Of a stretch of DNA of 64,000 bases, positions 50,440 to 59,900 are shown piece after piece. Source of the DNA: Deltaproteobacteria bacterium (GTDB lineage Bacteria > Desulfobacterota > Binatia > UBA9968); assembly GCA_016193465.1 (NCBI GenBank), contig JACPSE010000058.1:1-64000 (forward strand). The letters run 5' to 3'. Every line of letters starts with the position of its first letter. Within the stretch, counting starts at the first letter, position 1. The notes under the pieces are model-generated. The model saw only the letters and a list, made by a program, of their open reading frames with translations, was not told where the DNA came from and searched no databases. The position numbers were made by a program, and so were the translations under genes.

Positions 50440-51756
50440 TTATTCCAAACGCGGCGACCACGACGGATTTGTATCATCTCCCCCTGAACCTGTCAATCTT
50501 TGCTGATTTTCCCCGCTCGCCTGCATCAGGTAGAGCTGGTATCGGCCTTTCCGATTAGAAGTAAATGCAAGGTATCTCCCGTCAGGAGACCATGAAGGAT
50601 CCTCGTTATCTGCGGAGTTCGACGTGAGCTGCTGCGCGTCCCCGCCCTGAGCCGCAATAGTAAAGATCTGAAAGCGACCGCCCGCCCTTCCCGTATAAGC
50701 AATTTTGTCGCCAGCGGGGGACCAGCTAGGAGAGGTGTTGTATCCTCCCGTGTAGGTAAGGCGGCGCGCCTTTCCGTTGGCAAGTTCCAGAACGTAGATC
50801 TGCGGGCTACCGCTTCGACTGGAGACGAAAGCTAAGCGGCCTCCGTCCGGAGACCAGGCAGGAGACACCTCAATGGCCGGATCTTCCGTTAACCGGCGCA
50901 CGATCTTCCCCGTAGTATCCAGCAAATAGATATCCACGTTTCCCTGCCTCTCGAGTGACATAGCAACGAACTTTCCATCGGGAGACCATTTGCCGCCAAG
51001 ATTCAAGCCGCCGCCGCTTAAGAACTTGGTATCTTTGCCGGTGAAAAGATTAAACAGATACAGGCCCGGAGCCCGTTCCCTGTAGCCGTAGGTAGAGTAG
51101 AAAATCGACCGGCCATCCGGGCTCCAAGAAGGAAATAAGTTAATCGTTGGGTCCTTCGTCACCTGGATCCTCTCGCTTCCATCCAGATGGGCGATGTAGA
51201 CCTGCTTAAAACGACCTCCCGCGTTGGAAACGTAGGCGATCCTCGTGTTGAAAACCCCCGGCACACCGGTGAACTGGAAAATGATTTCGTCGGCAAATTT
51301 ATGAGCGATGCGGCGGAATTCCTTCGCCTTCCCGGCGTATTTTTTCCCCACGATCTGCTTCGCCTGGTAGACATCAAAGAGGCGCAGCTCTACCGCCAGC
51401 TCGTCGCCTCCAAGGTTGAAGCCTCCCTTGGCCAATCCCTCGGCGCCGATCACCGACCAGTCCCTAAAATCGAAGTTTCCCAAGGTGATACCGCTTTTCT
51501 GAGGATCTTCGATGTAAGCTGACCGGTCCAGTATCCGGAACCAGCCTGAAAGCTCCAAGTCTCGAGCTATAATGTCCGCTATGCCCTCGGAAAGCCGACC
51601 TGCATCTTCGCCCGCTCCCAGGTTTCTCAGCGGGGAAATCGCTATCGGATAACGCTCGGCCCCTGGCCCGACAATCGTTCCCCTCACTTGGGAATAAAGG
51701 GGCTGCGAAGTCAGCCAGAGGGTCAATAGGAAAGTAAGAAGCGCCCTGAAAAACAT
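50440..51756 (-). CDS. tolB: Tol-Pal system protein TolB
   Basis: A 438-residue periplasmic beta-propeller protein. Signal peptide MFFRALLTFLLTLWLTSQPLYS; N-terminal alpha/beta domain (ISPLRNLGAGEDAGRLSEGIADIIARDLELSGWFRIL); then propeller repeats with NLFPSWSPDGRSIFY, GGKWSPDGKFVAM, VSPAWSPDGGRLAF, TSPSWSPAGDKIAY, EDPSWSPDGRYLAF. It binds Pal and TolA. It lies between tolA and pal. Confidence 0.96.
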   Translation of the reverse strand: MFFRALLTFLLTLWLTSQPLYSQVRGTIVGPGAERYPIAISPLRNLGAGEDAGRLSEGIADIIARDLELSGWFRILDRSAYIEDPQKSGITLGNFDFRDWSVIGAEGLAKGGFNLGGDELAVELRLFDVYQAKQIVGKKYAGKAKEFRRIAHKFADEIIFQFTGVPGVFNTRIAYVSNAGGRFKQVYIAHLDGSERIQVTKDPTINLFPSWSPDGRSIFYSTYGYRERAPGLYLFNLFTGKDTKFLSGGGLNLGGKWSPDGKFVAMSLERQGNVDIYLLDTTGKIVRRLTEDPAIEVSPAWSPDGGRLAFVSSRSGSPQIYVLELANGKARRLTYTGGYNTSPSWSPAGDKIAYTGRAGGRFQIFTIAAQGGDAQQLTSNSADNEDPSWSPDGRYLAFTSNRKGRYQLYLMQASGENQQRLTGSGGDDTNPSWSPRLE

Positions 51757-51759
51757 CGG

Positions 51760-52665
51760 CTAGCCACCCAGATCCTTCGGACGGAATGTCAGCTCCACGT
51801 CCATAAAATCCTTGCGATAGCTCTCCGGGGGCGGCGGCAAGGGGCTCGCCCTACGCACCGCGCGAAACACCGAATCGTCATAGGAGAGATCCCCGGAGTT
51901 CTGAACAACCTTGAGGGCAACGATCTCGCCATTCTCCTGGATTCCGAAGCGGACAGTGACTTCCAAATCGCTCCTTTTGCCCACCCAAGTCCAGCGCTCG
52001 CGAATCAAGCGACGCATCTGGTTGTAATAGACGATGAAGTCAACTCCCTTTACAATCCCCCCGCCTCTCCCCCCCGAGCCGATGGAGGCGGCGCCCTCAC
52101 CCTCGCTGGGACCGGCGCTGATCGCTTCCCCTTTTTGCTTTTTTTGCCCGCTCTCGGCCCGATCCCTGACCCGCTCCAAAGCCGCTTGAATCAATTTCTC
52201 CCGCAACTGACCGGGCAGCGCCTGTTCTGTCCGAGTCGCCTGTTCTACTTGAGGTTCCTGTTTCACCTCTTTCTTAGACTTCTTGACCGTGGTTTCTTCC
52301 CGCATCAAAGCCGGACGTTCCACCGCCTTCGCCTTCGCCTTCTCTTTCTTGGCTACCTCAACCCGTGGGGGCGGTTCAGCCTTTACTTTTTCGTTCCTCT
52401 TTTTTGCCGGCGGTGGAGACTCCAAGACGGATCCCAGGTTGGTGCCGCCCAATTTTTCCCCGCCCACCAATTCAACCGTATAAACCGGGTACGAGGGGCC
52501 TCTGCGGGACGGCATGTGAGGCATAAGGAATAGGCCGGAAATGAACATGAGATGAATCACGCCTGAGACGGTGACCCACCGCCAAAGCCTTCCGCCACTC
52601 TCCCCCACAGGAGAAAGCGAGCGGCCTTTCAGCGCCCTCATCGGAGTCGAGTAGATATCCGCCAT
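51760..52665 (-). CDS. tolA: TolA/TonB-type energy-transducing protein
   Basis: A 301-residue periplasm-spanning protein: one N-terminal membrane helix (RWVTVSGVIHLMFISGLFLM), a long Lys/Glu/Ala-rich middle (KKRNEKVKAEPPPRVEVAKKEKAKAKAV), and a C-terminal TonB/TolA domain (DFIVYYNQMRRLIRERWTWVG, EVTVRFGIQENGEIVALKVVQNSGDLSYDDSVFRAVRRASPLPPPP). Position between tolR and tolB makes TolA the right name. Confidence 0.9.
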   Translation of the reverse strand: MADIYSTPMRALKGRSLSPVGESGGRLWRWVTVSGVIHLMFISGLFLMPHMPSRRGPSYPVYTVELVGGEKLGGTNLGSVLESPPPAKKRNEKVKAEPPPRVEVAKKEKAKAKAVERPALMREETTVKKSKKEVKQEPQVEQATRTEQALPGQLREKLIQAALERVRDRAESGQKKQKGEAISAGPSEGEGAASIGSGGRGGGIVKGVDFIVYYNQMRRLIRERWTWVGKRSDLEVTVRFGIQENGEIVALKVVQNSGDLSYDDSVFRAVRRASPLPPPPESYRKDFMDVELTFRPKDLGG

Positions 52666-53088
52666 TTATCCCTCTTGCGTTGACGGACGGGTCACCATCC
52701 CCAGCCTTTCAATCCCTGCCTGTTTGATCTCCGCGATCGCCTTCATAACGACGCCGTAGCGGACATCCTGGTCCGCCCGCAGATAGACCTCCTTGTCCTG
52801 CTGGAGCTGGCGAATGGCGCGAAGCTTCTGCCCCAGCTCCGCGAGCGTCATCGGGTTGTCATTGAGATAGATCCTCCCATTGCGGGCGATCGCCACCACC
52901 AACTGCTCCTCTTTCCCTGGGATGGCCCCGGCCTTCGCCTGCGGCAGATTCACCTGGATGCCTTGTTGAATGATCGGCGCCGTCACCATGAAAATCACCA
53001 AAAGCACCAGCATCACATCCACCAAAGGAGTCACATTGATTTGGGAAATCGTCGTTCCATCTCTCTGGGATGAAGAATCGACAGCCAT
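52666..53088 (-). CDS. tolR: Tol-Pal system protein TolR
   Basis: A 140-residue ExbD/TolR protein. One membrane helix with the conserved proton-path Asp in NVTPLVDVMLVLLVIFMVTAPII, then a periplasmic domain (GIQVNLPQAKAG, LRADQDVRYGVVMKAIAEIKQAGIERLGMVT). Its stop abuts the tolA start. It forms the proton-driven motor with TolQ. Confidence 0.95.
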   Translation of the reverse strand: MAVDSSSQRDGTTISQINVTPLVDVMLVLLVIFMVTAPIIQQGIQVNLPQAKAGAIPGKEEQLVVAIARNGRIYLNDNPMTLAELGQKLRAIRQLQQDKEVYLRADQDVRYGVVMKAIAEIKQAGIERLGMVTRPSTQEG

Positions 53089-53104
53089 GGTTTAAAACTC
53101 CTTC

Positions 53105-53160
53105 ATTTTTAATTTTGAGTTTTTAATTTTCTGTTGCCTGTTGCCTTTCGCCTGTTGCCT
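53105..53160. repeat. Intergenic word repeat (TTAATTTtga and TTGCCTgttGCCT types)
   Basis: AT-rich TTTTTAATTTTGAGTTTTTA words run into TTGCCTGTTGCCTTTCGCCT words between tolR and tolQ. Confidence 0.55.
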
Positions 53161-53911
53161 ATTTCAAAAAATGGCGCTCCGCAATATTCAAAAAATCGTG
53201 CGAGAAATTGTCCATATCAGCGGTCAAGACTTTAATCCTCTGGACAAAATGGTTGTACGCCATTAGCGCGGGTATGGCCGCGGCCAAACCGGCCGCGGTG
53301 GCAATTAATGCCTCGGCGATGCCGGGAGCAACCGCCTGGATGCTGGAGGAATGGGTAACGCTGAGGCCCCGAAAGGCATTCATGATCCCCCAGACCGTGC
53401 CGAAGAGCCCGATAAAAGGCGTCGTGCTCGCGGTTGTGGCCAGAAAAGTCAGAGATTTTTCCAGTTTGGTGATCTCCATGCTCGTCGCGCGCTTCATCGC
53501 CCGCGCCACATTGTCGACGCCGCCCAACTCCGTGGTCAGGCCCTCGCCGTGCGCGGACTCTTTCTTGCTATGGGTAATCCGCAATAACTCCTCGTAGCCG
53601 GCGCGAAAGACCTGAGCTACCGGACCCAATTTTAATTCCCGGCTCGCGTCATGAATGGATGCGAGGTTGCGGCTCTCCCAGAAAATCTCTCTGAACCTTT
53701 CGGATTCGCCTTTGGCTGCCCGGATCTGGCGATACTTGTAAAAAATGATCCCCCAGCTTACTACCGAGAATAATATAAGGGTATAGAGAACTCCCTGGAC
53801 AATAGGACCGGAGCCTCTGACCAGGTCCAATATTCCCTGCTGCTGGTTAGCCGTAAATCCTGTTTGGGCCAGCAACTGAAGAAACCAAAAGGAAGGCATT
53901 GAAGAATCCAA
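53159..53911 (-). CDS. tolQ: Tol-Pal system protein TolQ
   Basis: A 250-residue MotA/TolQ/ExbB channel protein. Three membrane helices are visible (VQGVLYTLILFSVVSWGIIFYKY; LATTASTTPFIGLFGTVWGIMNAF; GIAEALIATAAGLAAAIPALMAYNHF). The TTASTTPFIGLFGTVWGI motif is diagnostic. It is first in the tol operon and divergent from pgk. Confidence 0.95.
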   Translation of the reverse strand: MDSSMPSFWFLQLLAQTGFTANQQQGILDLVRGSGPIVQGVLYTLILFSVVSWGIIFYKYRQIRAAKGESERFREIFWESRNLASIHDASRELKLGPVAQVFRAGYEELLRITHSKKESAHGEGLTTELGGVDNVARAMKRATSMEITKLEKSLTFLATTASTTPFIGLFGTVWGIMNAFRGLSVTHSSSIQAVAPGIAEALIATAAGLAAAIPALMAYNHFVQRIKVLTADMDNFSHDFLNIAERHFLK

Positions 53912-53919
53912 CTATTCAT

Positions 53920-53948
53920 TTGAAAAAGTATTACAACCCCTGTATTTA
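53920..53948 (+). promoter_or_regulatory. Sigma70-type promoter of pgk
   Basis: TTGAAA (53920-53925), 17-base spacer, TATTTA (53943-53948), about 65 bases before the pgk ATG in the divergent tolQ-pgk gap. Confidence 0.45.
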
Positions 53949-54013
53949 GTCAAATGGGGCCTGCCCCTTTAGCCAGGTAGTCAGCAGATTCACGCTTCAA
54001 GGAGCAAATTTTT

Positions 54014-55186
54014 ATGATCCGCAGGTTGGAAGAGCTGGATCTCACCGGCAAAAGGGTCTTTGTCCGGGTTGATTTCAATGTCCCGGTCAAAAAAGGCAAG
54101 ATTACGGAAACGCACCGCATTGAGAGCGTGTTGCCGACGCTGCGTTTTGTTCTCGCGCGGGCTGAAAAACTTCTGATTGCTTCGCACCTGGGACGGCCGG
54201 GGGGCAAAGCAGACCCGGAGTGGAGCCTCGCCCCGGTGCGCGATCACCTTGAGAAATCGCTCGCCTGCCAGGCAACTCTGGCGCCGGACTGTATTGGACC
54301 CAAGGTTGAGGCGCTGGTCAAGGATCCCGGCCATAAGGTGATCCTGCTCGAAAACCTGCGCTTTCATAAAGAGGAGGAGGCTAACGATCCGGCTTTTTCC
54401 CAAGCCCTTGCCTCCCTGGCGGATGTTTACGTCAATGACGCCTTTGGGACCGCGCATCGGGCGCACGCATCGACCGCCGGGATGGCAAAGTTTTTCCGCC
54501 AGAAGGGATCCGGTTTTCTCCTGCAAGAGGAGCTGGATTATCTCGGACGGCTCCTCTCCAGCCCGGAGAAACCGTTTGTCGCCATCCTGGGAGGGGCCAA
54601 GGTCTCGGATAAAATCGGCGTGCTGAAAAACCTGATTCCCAAAGTGGACTCTCTCCTCATCGGGGGCGGGATGGCTTACACCTTTCTCAAAGCAAAGGGG
54701 ATCTCTGTCGGGAAATCGCTGGTCGAAGAGGAGCGGATTCCCCTGGCGCGTGAACTCATCAGCCAGGCAGAAAGCCAGGGGATAGCGCTGTTGCTGCCCA
54801 CCGATCATATCGCAGCGGAGGAGGTCGAGAAGAACCCGATCACTACCGGGCTCAACATCCCGCCGGATCATATCGGGCTGGATATCGGTCCGAAAACAAT
54901 AGCCCAATTCCGTCAGGAGATCCGTAAGGCGAGGATCATACTATGGAACGGTCCCCTGGGTCTGTTCGAAGAGGAAAATTTCAGCCGGGGCACCCGATCT
55001 ATAGCCCAGGCCCTGGCCGAACATAGCGCCATTAGCGTCGTCGCCGGCGGAGACACGGTAGCCGCAGTCATGCAGGCGGGGGTCGAGGGCAAAATCACTC
55101 ACCTTTCCACCGGCGGAGGGGCGACGCTCGAGTTCTTGGAAGGGAAAACACTACCCGGCATTCAGGCCCTCGAGGAGCCGAGATGA
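54014..55186 (+). CDS. pgk: Phosphoglycerate kinase
   Basis: A 390-residue Pgk, ATP-making step of glycolysis. Motifs: GKRVFVRVDFNVPV, SHLGRPGG, LLENLRFHKEEE, VYVNDAFGTAHRAHAS, GGAKVSDKIGVL, GGGMAYTFLKA, WNGPLGLFE and VAGGDTVAAV with STGGGATLEFLEG. Length is normal. AAGGAG precedes the ATG. It is followed by tpiA after a 184-base gap with no supported gene. Confidence 0.97.
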   Translation: MIRRLEELDLTGKRVFVRVDFNVPVKKGKITETHRIESVLPTLRFVLARAEKLLIASHLGRPGGKADPEWSLAPVRDHLEKSLACQATLAPDCIGPKVEALVKDPGHKVILLENLRFHKEEEANDPAFSQALASLADVYVNDAFGTAHRAHASTAGMAKFFRQKGSGFLLQEELDYLGRLLSSPEKPFVAILGGAKVSDKIGVLKNLIPKVDSLLIGGGMAYTFLKAKGISVGKSLVEEERIPLARELISQAESQGIALLLPTDHIAAEEVEKNPITTGLNIPPDHIGLDIGPKTIAQFRQEIRKARIILWNGPLGLFEEENFSRGTRSIAQALAEHSAISVVAGGDTVAAVMQAGVEGKITHLSTGGGATLEFLEGKTLPGIQALEEPR

Positions 55187-55370
55187 GGCTTTTGGTCCTA
55201 CACTCGCACGGGAAAAGCGAGGGGCGCGAGGATAAGGGACGAGGGCATCGAGCGTGCAGACTCCGCAAAGTAAGAACAATTGGACCGGTATGCTCACAGC
55301 CTCAAGGCACAGGCCCATTGCCCTCGGCCCGAAAACTCGTGCCCCGAGCTAGGGCACCCCAGGAAGATTT

Positions 55371-56135
55371 ATGAAGCCTCTAGTCGTGGGCAACTGGAAA
55401 ATGCACGGCACCGAGAGCGAGGCCCCAACCCTGGCGCGCCAGATCCGCAGGGGAATGAGAGCCCTGCACGGAGTGGAGGTGGTTCTCGCCCCCCCATTCA
55501 CAGCGCTCACGGCTGTGCAGAAAGTTATCAAGGGAAGCAGCGTACATCTCGCCGCCCAGGACGTCCACTGGGAGGCAGAAGGCGCTTTCACTGGAGAAGT
55601 CAGCCCAAAGATGCTCAAAGAGGCGGGCTGCCGCTTCGTTATCATCGGCCACTCGGAGCGCCGCCATCTGTTCCATGAAAGCGACCAAACCGTAGCGAAA
55701 AAAATGCTCGCGGCTTTAGGCGCAGGGCTCCAGCCTATCCTCTGCGTCGGCGAGACATGGGAGGAAAGAAGGAAGGGGGAGACAACGCGGGTCATTGCCC
55801 GGCAACTCAGGGTCGCATTGAAGGGGCTGGGGAAAAGTGATATAAAAAAGATTGAAATTGCCTATGAGCCAGTTTGGGCCATAGGCACGGGTCGCAACGC
55901 CACCGCGGCTCAGGCAAGCGCAGTGCACCAAAGGATTCGCGGTTTTCTGAAAAGGCTCGTGGGTCAGGAGAGAGCCGCGAGCTGCCGTATTCTCTATGGC
56001 GGCAGCGTTAAACCCGACAACGCGGGCGGGCTTTCCTTGGCGGCGGAGGTCAACGGCCTATTGGTAGGAGGGGCAAGTCTTAAAGCGCGGGACTTTTTGG
56101 CAATCGTTCGCTGTTGTAATCCAATTTCGCTATGA
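55371..56135 (+). CDS. tpiA: Triosephosphate isomerase
   Basis: A 254-residue Tpi. Catalytic residues: Lys in VVGNWKMHGT, His in VIIGHSERRHLF and Glu in IAYEPVWAIGTG; the phosphate loop ILYGGSVKPDNAGG and LLVGGASLKARDF are intact. AGGAAG precedes the ATG. It overlaps secG by 4 bases. Confidence 0.97.
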   Translation: MKPLVVGNWKMHGTESEAPTLARQIRRGMRALHGVEVVLAPPFTALTAVQKVIKGSSVHLAAQDVHWEAEGAFTGEVSPKMLKEAGCRFVIIGHSERRHLFHESDQTVAKKMLAALGAGLQPILCVGETWEERRKGETTRVIARQLRVALKGLGKSDIKKIEIAYEPVWAIGTGRNATAAQASAVHQRIRGFLKRLVGQERAASCRILYGGSVKPDNAGGLSLAAEVNGLLVGGASLKARDFLAIVRCCNPISL

Positions 56136-56512
56136 TCACTTTTGTCATCATCATCCATGTCATCGTAAGCATCGGCCTGATACTGGTCGTTCTTCTTCAG
56201 ACCGGCAAAGGGGCGGACATGGGCGCGGTGTTCGGCGGCTCCAGCGCCACCATTTTCGGCAGCAGCGGCGCGGGAAACTTTCTTACCCGACTGACTACTG
56301 GCATGGCCATTGTCTTTATGATCACCTCATTGACTCTGGGTTACGCCTCAGGTAAGAAGCCTTCCTCCAGTGTCTTCGACAGGGGAAAAGTTGAGGCGCA
56401 ACAACCTGCTCGCCGGCCGCAGTCAGGACCGGCTACGACCCCTCAAGCCTCAGCGCCATCGGCAGCGCCACAACCCCAGACCCAACAGCCCGAGAAGCCC
56501 GCAAGTCCCTAG
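56132..56512 (+). CDS. secG: Preprotein translocase subunit SecG
   Basis: A 126-residue SecG. Two membrane helices (FVIIIHVIVSIGLILVVLLQTGKGADMGAVFGG, and FLTRLTTGMAIVFMITSLTLGYASG) with the conserved LLQ.GKGA...FGG.S motif between. The C-terminus is a Gln/Pro/Ala tail typical of the family. It assists protein export through SecYE. Confidence 0.94.
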   Translation: MITFVIIIHVIVSIGLILVVLLQTGKGADMGAVFGGSSATIFGSSGAGNFLTRLTTGMAIVFMITSLTLGYASGKKPSSSVFDRGKVEAQQPARRPQSGPATTPQASAPSAAPQPQTQQPEKPASP

Positions 56513-56627
56513 GCACGAGGCAACAGGCTTGAGGCGTCAGGGGAAAGGCTTAAGGAGGAAGGCGTGAGGCATGAGTTGAACCATCTTCCTCTTGCCTGTT
56601 TGCTGTTGCCTATCGCCTGTTGCCCTT
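56513..56627. repeat. Intergenic word repeat (GGCaacAGGC / TTGCCTgttGCCT)
   Basis: Plus-strand words GAGGCAACAGGCTTGAGGCG and GGCGTGAGGCATGAG, then their complement-type CTTGCCTGTTTGCTGTTGCC. The two halves can pair into a long imperfect hairpin between secG and the tRNA gene. Confidence 0.6.
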
Positions 56628-56636
56628 TTTATGTGT

Positions 56637-56723
56637 GCGAGGATGGCGGAATCGGCAGACGCGCTAGTTTGAGGGGCTAGTGCCAGAGATGGCGTAGGGG
56701 TTCAAATCCCCTTCCTCGCACCA
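56637..56723 (+). tRNA. tRNA-Leu (anticodon GAG)
   Basis: 87 bases including an encoded CCA end. Acceptor stem GCGAGGA/TCCTCGC, D-arm region GGCGGAATCGGCAGACGC, anticodon arm CTAGT-TTGAGGG-GCTAG with anticodon GAG, a long variable arm (TGCCAGAGATGGCGT) and T-arm GGGGTTCAAATCCCC. The long variable arm and A discriminator fit leucine. It reads CUC and CUU. Confidence 0.96.
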
Positions 56724-56731
56724 TACCTGCC

Positions 56732-56872
56732 TTGACACCCTGCTTTTTTAAGTGCGATAATCAGCCCTGTTTTCTGGCATTGTGAGGCCGGGGGACTGCC
56801 GGACTCTGGGGAGAGTCTCCGCATTATAGATCAACTGAGGGCCCGACTGGATCATTCCGGCCGGGCATTTTT
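56732..56872 (+). ncRNA. Candidate small RNA or leader with its own promoter and terminator
   Basis: TTGACA (56732-56737), an 18-base spacer and GATAAT (56756-56761) form a near-consensus promoter. About 75 bases after the predicted start, GCCCGACTGG/CCGGCCGGGC (56841-56866) plus ATTTTT is a good intrinsic terminator. Between them is a perfect GACTCT-GGGG-AGAGTC hairpin (56802-56817) next to GC-rich pairing segments. No open frame of note is inside. The transcript would be about 105 bases. It is either a free sRNA or a terminated leader of the kinase gene at 56921. Confidence 0.55.
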
Positions 56873-56887
56873 GCTTAAAGGGAGCTA

Positions 56888-56915
56888 TCAGTAATTGCTG
56901 TTGCCTATTGCCTAA
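56888..56915. repeat. Intergenic word repeat (GTTGCCTattGCCT)
   Basis: One short copy of the GTTGCCTATTGCCTAAC word directly before the kinase start, where a ribosome binding site would be expected; none is obvious. Confidence 0.5.
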
Positions 56916-56920
56916 CTGAC

Positions 56921-59900
56921 ATGAAGCTACGCTCCCATCTAATCATTCTTGTGGTCGCTGCGCTGCTGCCGGTGCTGATCTTTGCCAGCGTGATAATCGC
57001 GGTGTTCGACAAACAGCAACGGGCCACTGTCGAAAACCGGCTGGTAGACACGACCCGCGCCCTCTCGCTCGCCGTAGATCGCGAGGTCGCGGCTTGGGCC
57101 AGCACCCTGCAGGCGCTCGGCTCCTCGAAGCACCTTGATTCCGGGAATCTGAGCGCGTTCCGCGTGGAAGCGGCGCGGGTCTTAAAGACCCGCAAGGACT
57201 GGAACAATATTCTGCTCACCGACTCAGAGAGCCGCCAGCTTCTAAACCTCTTCCTCCCTCTCGGCTCCCCTTTGCCTTCCGTTGGGGATCTGGAACAGTT
57301 CCAACAGGTCATCAAGAGCTCTCAACCGGTCGCTTCTGATCTCTTCTTGGGTCGCGTGTCCCGCAAGCATCTGGTCGGCGTAGCCGTGCCTGTCGTTCGC
57401 AATGGAAAGGTCCGATTCGTCTTGGCATCAAGCACGTCGCCAAACTCGCTGCTGCAAATTCTCGCGCAACAGGATATACCGCCCGAGTGGCTTGGGACCA
57501 TTATCGATAGAAAAGGGATCATCATAGCCCGCACGCGCAACATCGAGAAGTCTACCGGCAACCCCGCGATGTCGCTGCGTGACGCTCCAAGCGGAGACGT
57601 ACAAGAGGGGCTAGGGCGCGGGGTTACGGAAGACGGCACGGAAGTTCAGGTGACATTTCACCGCTCGGCACTTACCGGCTGGACCGTGCGCCTGGCGATA
57701 CCCGTGTCGGTTCTTGAGGCGCCGCTGCGCCGCTCGCTCTGGTTCACGGTGGTAGGAGGGCTTGCACTTCTCATTGTGGGCATTGTGCTCGCAATCGGCT
57801 TCGGCCAGCGAATCGCCAAGCCCATTACAGATCTTTCCTTATGGGCAGAGACCCTGCGAGGGGGCGAGAGGTCGCGCCTTAAGACCTCCCCGATAGCCGA
57901 AGTGAACCGGCTAGCGCAGGTGCTTCAAGATGCCACGGTCACCCGCAATCGAATAGAAGAAACCCTGCAAGAACAATCACGGCTGCTGGATCTTTACTTT
58001 AAATACGCGCTGAACCCGGTCGTGTTTCTAGACCGCGATTTCAATTTTATCCGTGTCAACGAGGCGTATGCCCGCGCCTGTCAGCGAGACGTCAATGACT
58101 TCCCGGGACACAACTACTTTGAATTCTACCCTTCGGACGCCAAAGTCATCTTCGAAGAAGTCGTCAAAACCAAGAAGCCTTTCCAGGCACTTGCCAGACC
58201 CTTTGCTTTCCCCGACCATCCGGAATGGGAAGTGACTTACTGGGACTGGACCCTGGTGCCGATCCTCGACAGTACCGGCGAGGTCGAATTGTTCGTTTTC
58301 TCCCTTAATGACGTAACCGAGCGCAAAAAGGCAGAGAAAGAGACCCAACGCCGTCTTGAATCCATCCGCACCCTCCATGCCGTTGCTGCCACTGCGAACC
58401 AATCCTTGGACCTCGAGGTTGTCTTAAATCAGTCGTTGGAAAGGGCGTTGGAAGTTCTCCAGCTTGATGCAGGGCAGATCTATTTAACCGATCCATTGAC
58501 TCAGACAGTCCGCCTGAGGGCACACCAGGGAATCGGCGCTGAATCCCCTCAAGCTCTTTCTCGCCGGCTCGGAGAAGGTATTATGGGTCAGGTCGCAAAT
58601 GGGGAGCATGCGGTCTCTGAAGATATACAGACTGATCCTTATTATCTCCGATTATCGGGACAAGAGCGGATGCCGGCGGCGGCATCACGGGCCAATGTCT
58701 CTACTCCTATCAAAGCCAGGGGAAAAACTATTGGGGTCTTAAACCTGGCCAGCTATCAGCCGCGCCGCTTTTCATCCGAGGAACTTGAACTGGCAACTTC
58801 CATTGCCGATGTGATCGGTGTCGCTGCGGAAAACGCCAGACTGTATGAAGAGACCAAGCGCAGTTTGGAACGTATTCGGGTATTGAATGAAATCAACTTG
58901 GCTATCAGCACGAGTTTGGACCTCCAGACTGTCCTGGACATGCTCCTGGAAAAAACCAGCCTTCTCATTCCCCATGCAGCCAGCGAAATCAGGCTGTTAA
59001 ACAAGGAGACGGGGATACTGGAGCCGACAGCCTGCCGGAATATCAACGAAAAAGAATGGAAGGCGTTGAAGGCAGGGCGCGGGCTCGTCAAGATCGTGCT
59101 GGAAGCTAAAGCCCCTTTGATGGTTCTCAATGCTCCAGCAGACCCGCGGTCAGCAAATCCAGATTTTTTCCGTAAAGAGGGATTGGTCTCGTTTCTGGGA
59201 GTACCATTGGTGGCCAAGGAGGAGCCCCTTGGGGTCTTGGTTATCCTCACAAGAGAAGAGCATGAGTTCAGCGCTGAAGAGGTCGAATTATTCTCTACCC
59301 TTGCGGCCCAGGCAGCCATAGCGATTTACAATTCCCAGATTTATGAGCAGACAAGAAAACAGGCAAAGGAGCTTTTATCTTCCCGTCAACGGCTCCGTGC
59401 TCTCACGGCCAGGGTCATAAGCTCCAGGGAGGAGGAGGCCAGACGCATCGCCCGTGAGCTGCACGACGAGGCAGGGCAGCTTCTGGCCTCCGTCTATCTC
59501 GCTGTGGACGAGATCTCTCGCCAGGTACAACCTCCGGTCAAAGAAGATCTCCAAAGAGTAACGTGGCTGCTCGATCAAATCGAAGAGCAACTGCGGAGTC
59601 TGGCCCACGAGCTCCGCCCGACGATCCTGGACGACCTGGGGCTGCTTCCGGCGATCCAATCTCTAGCCCAACGATTCTCGAAACGAACAGGCATGGACAT
59701 CGCCTTGGAGGAAGTGCCAAAGCGGCGCCTTCCCCCTGCGATTGAGACGGCGCTCTACCGAACCGTTCAGGAGGCTCTCAACAACGTAACCAAACACGCT
59801 CAGGCGACCGCTGTTCGTGTTCAAATTCAGCAGGAGGACGGGATGGTTCGTTGCCTCGTTCTGGACAATGGGATCGGATTCGATGTGCCTGCGGTCTTGT

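Noticed and set aside
55183-55374. 63-codon frame between pgk and tpiA overlapping the pgk stop
   Set aside because: Very basic, low-complexity composition with no recognisable motif; the ATGA overlap alone is not enough.
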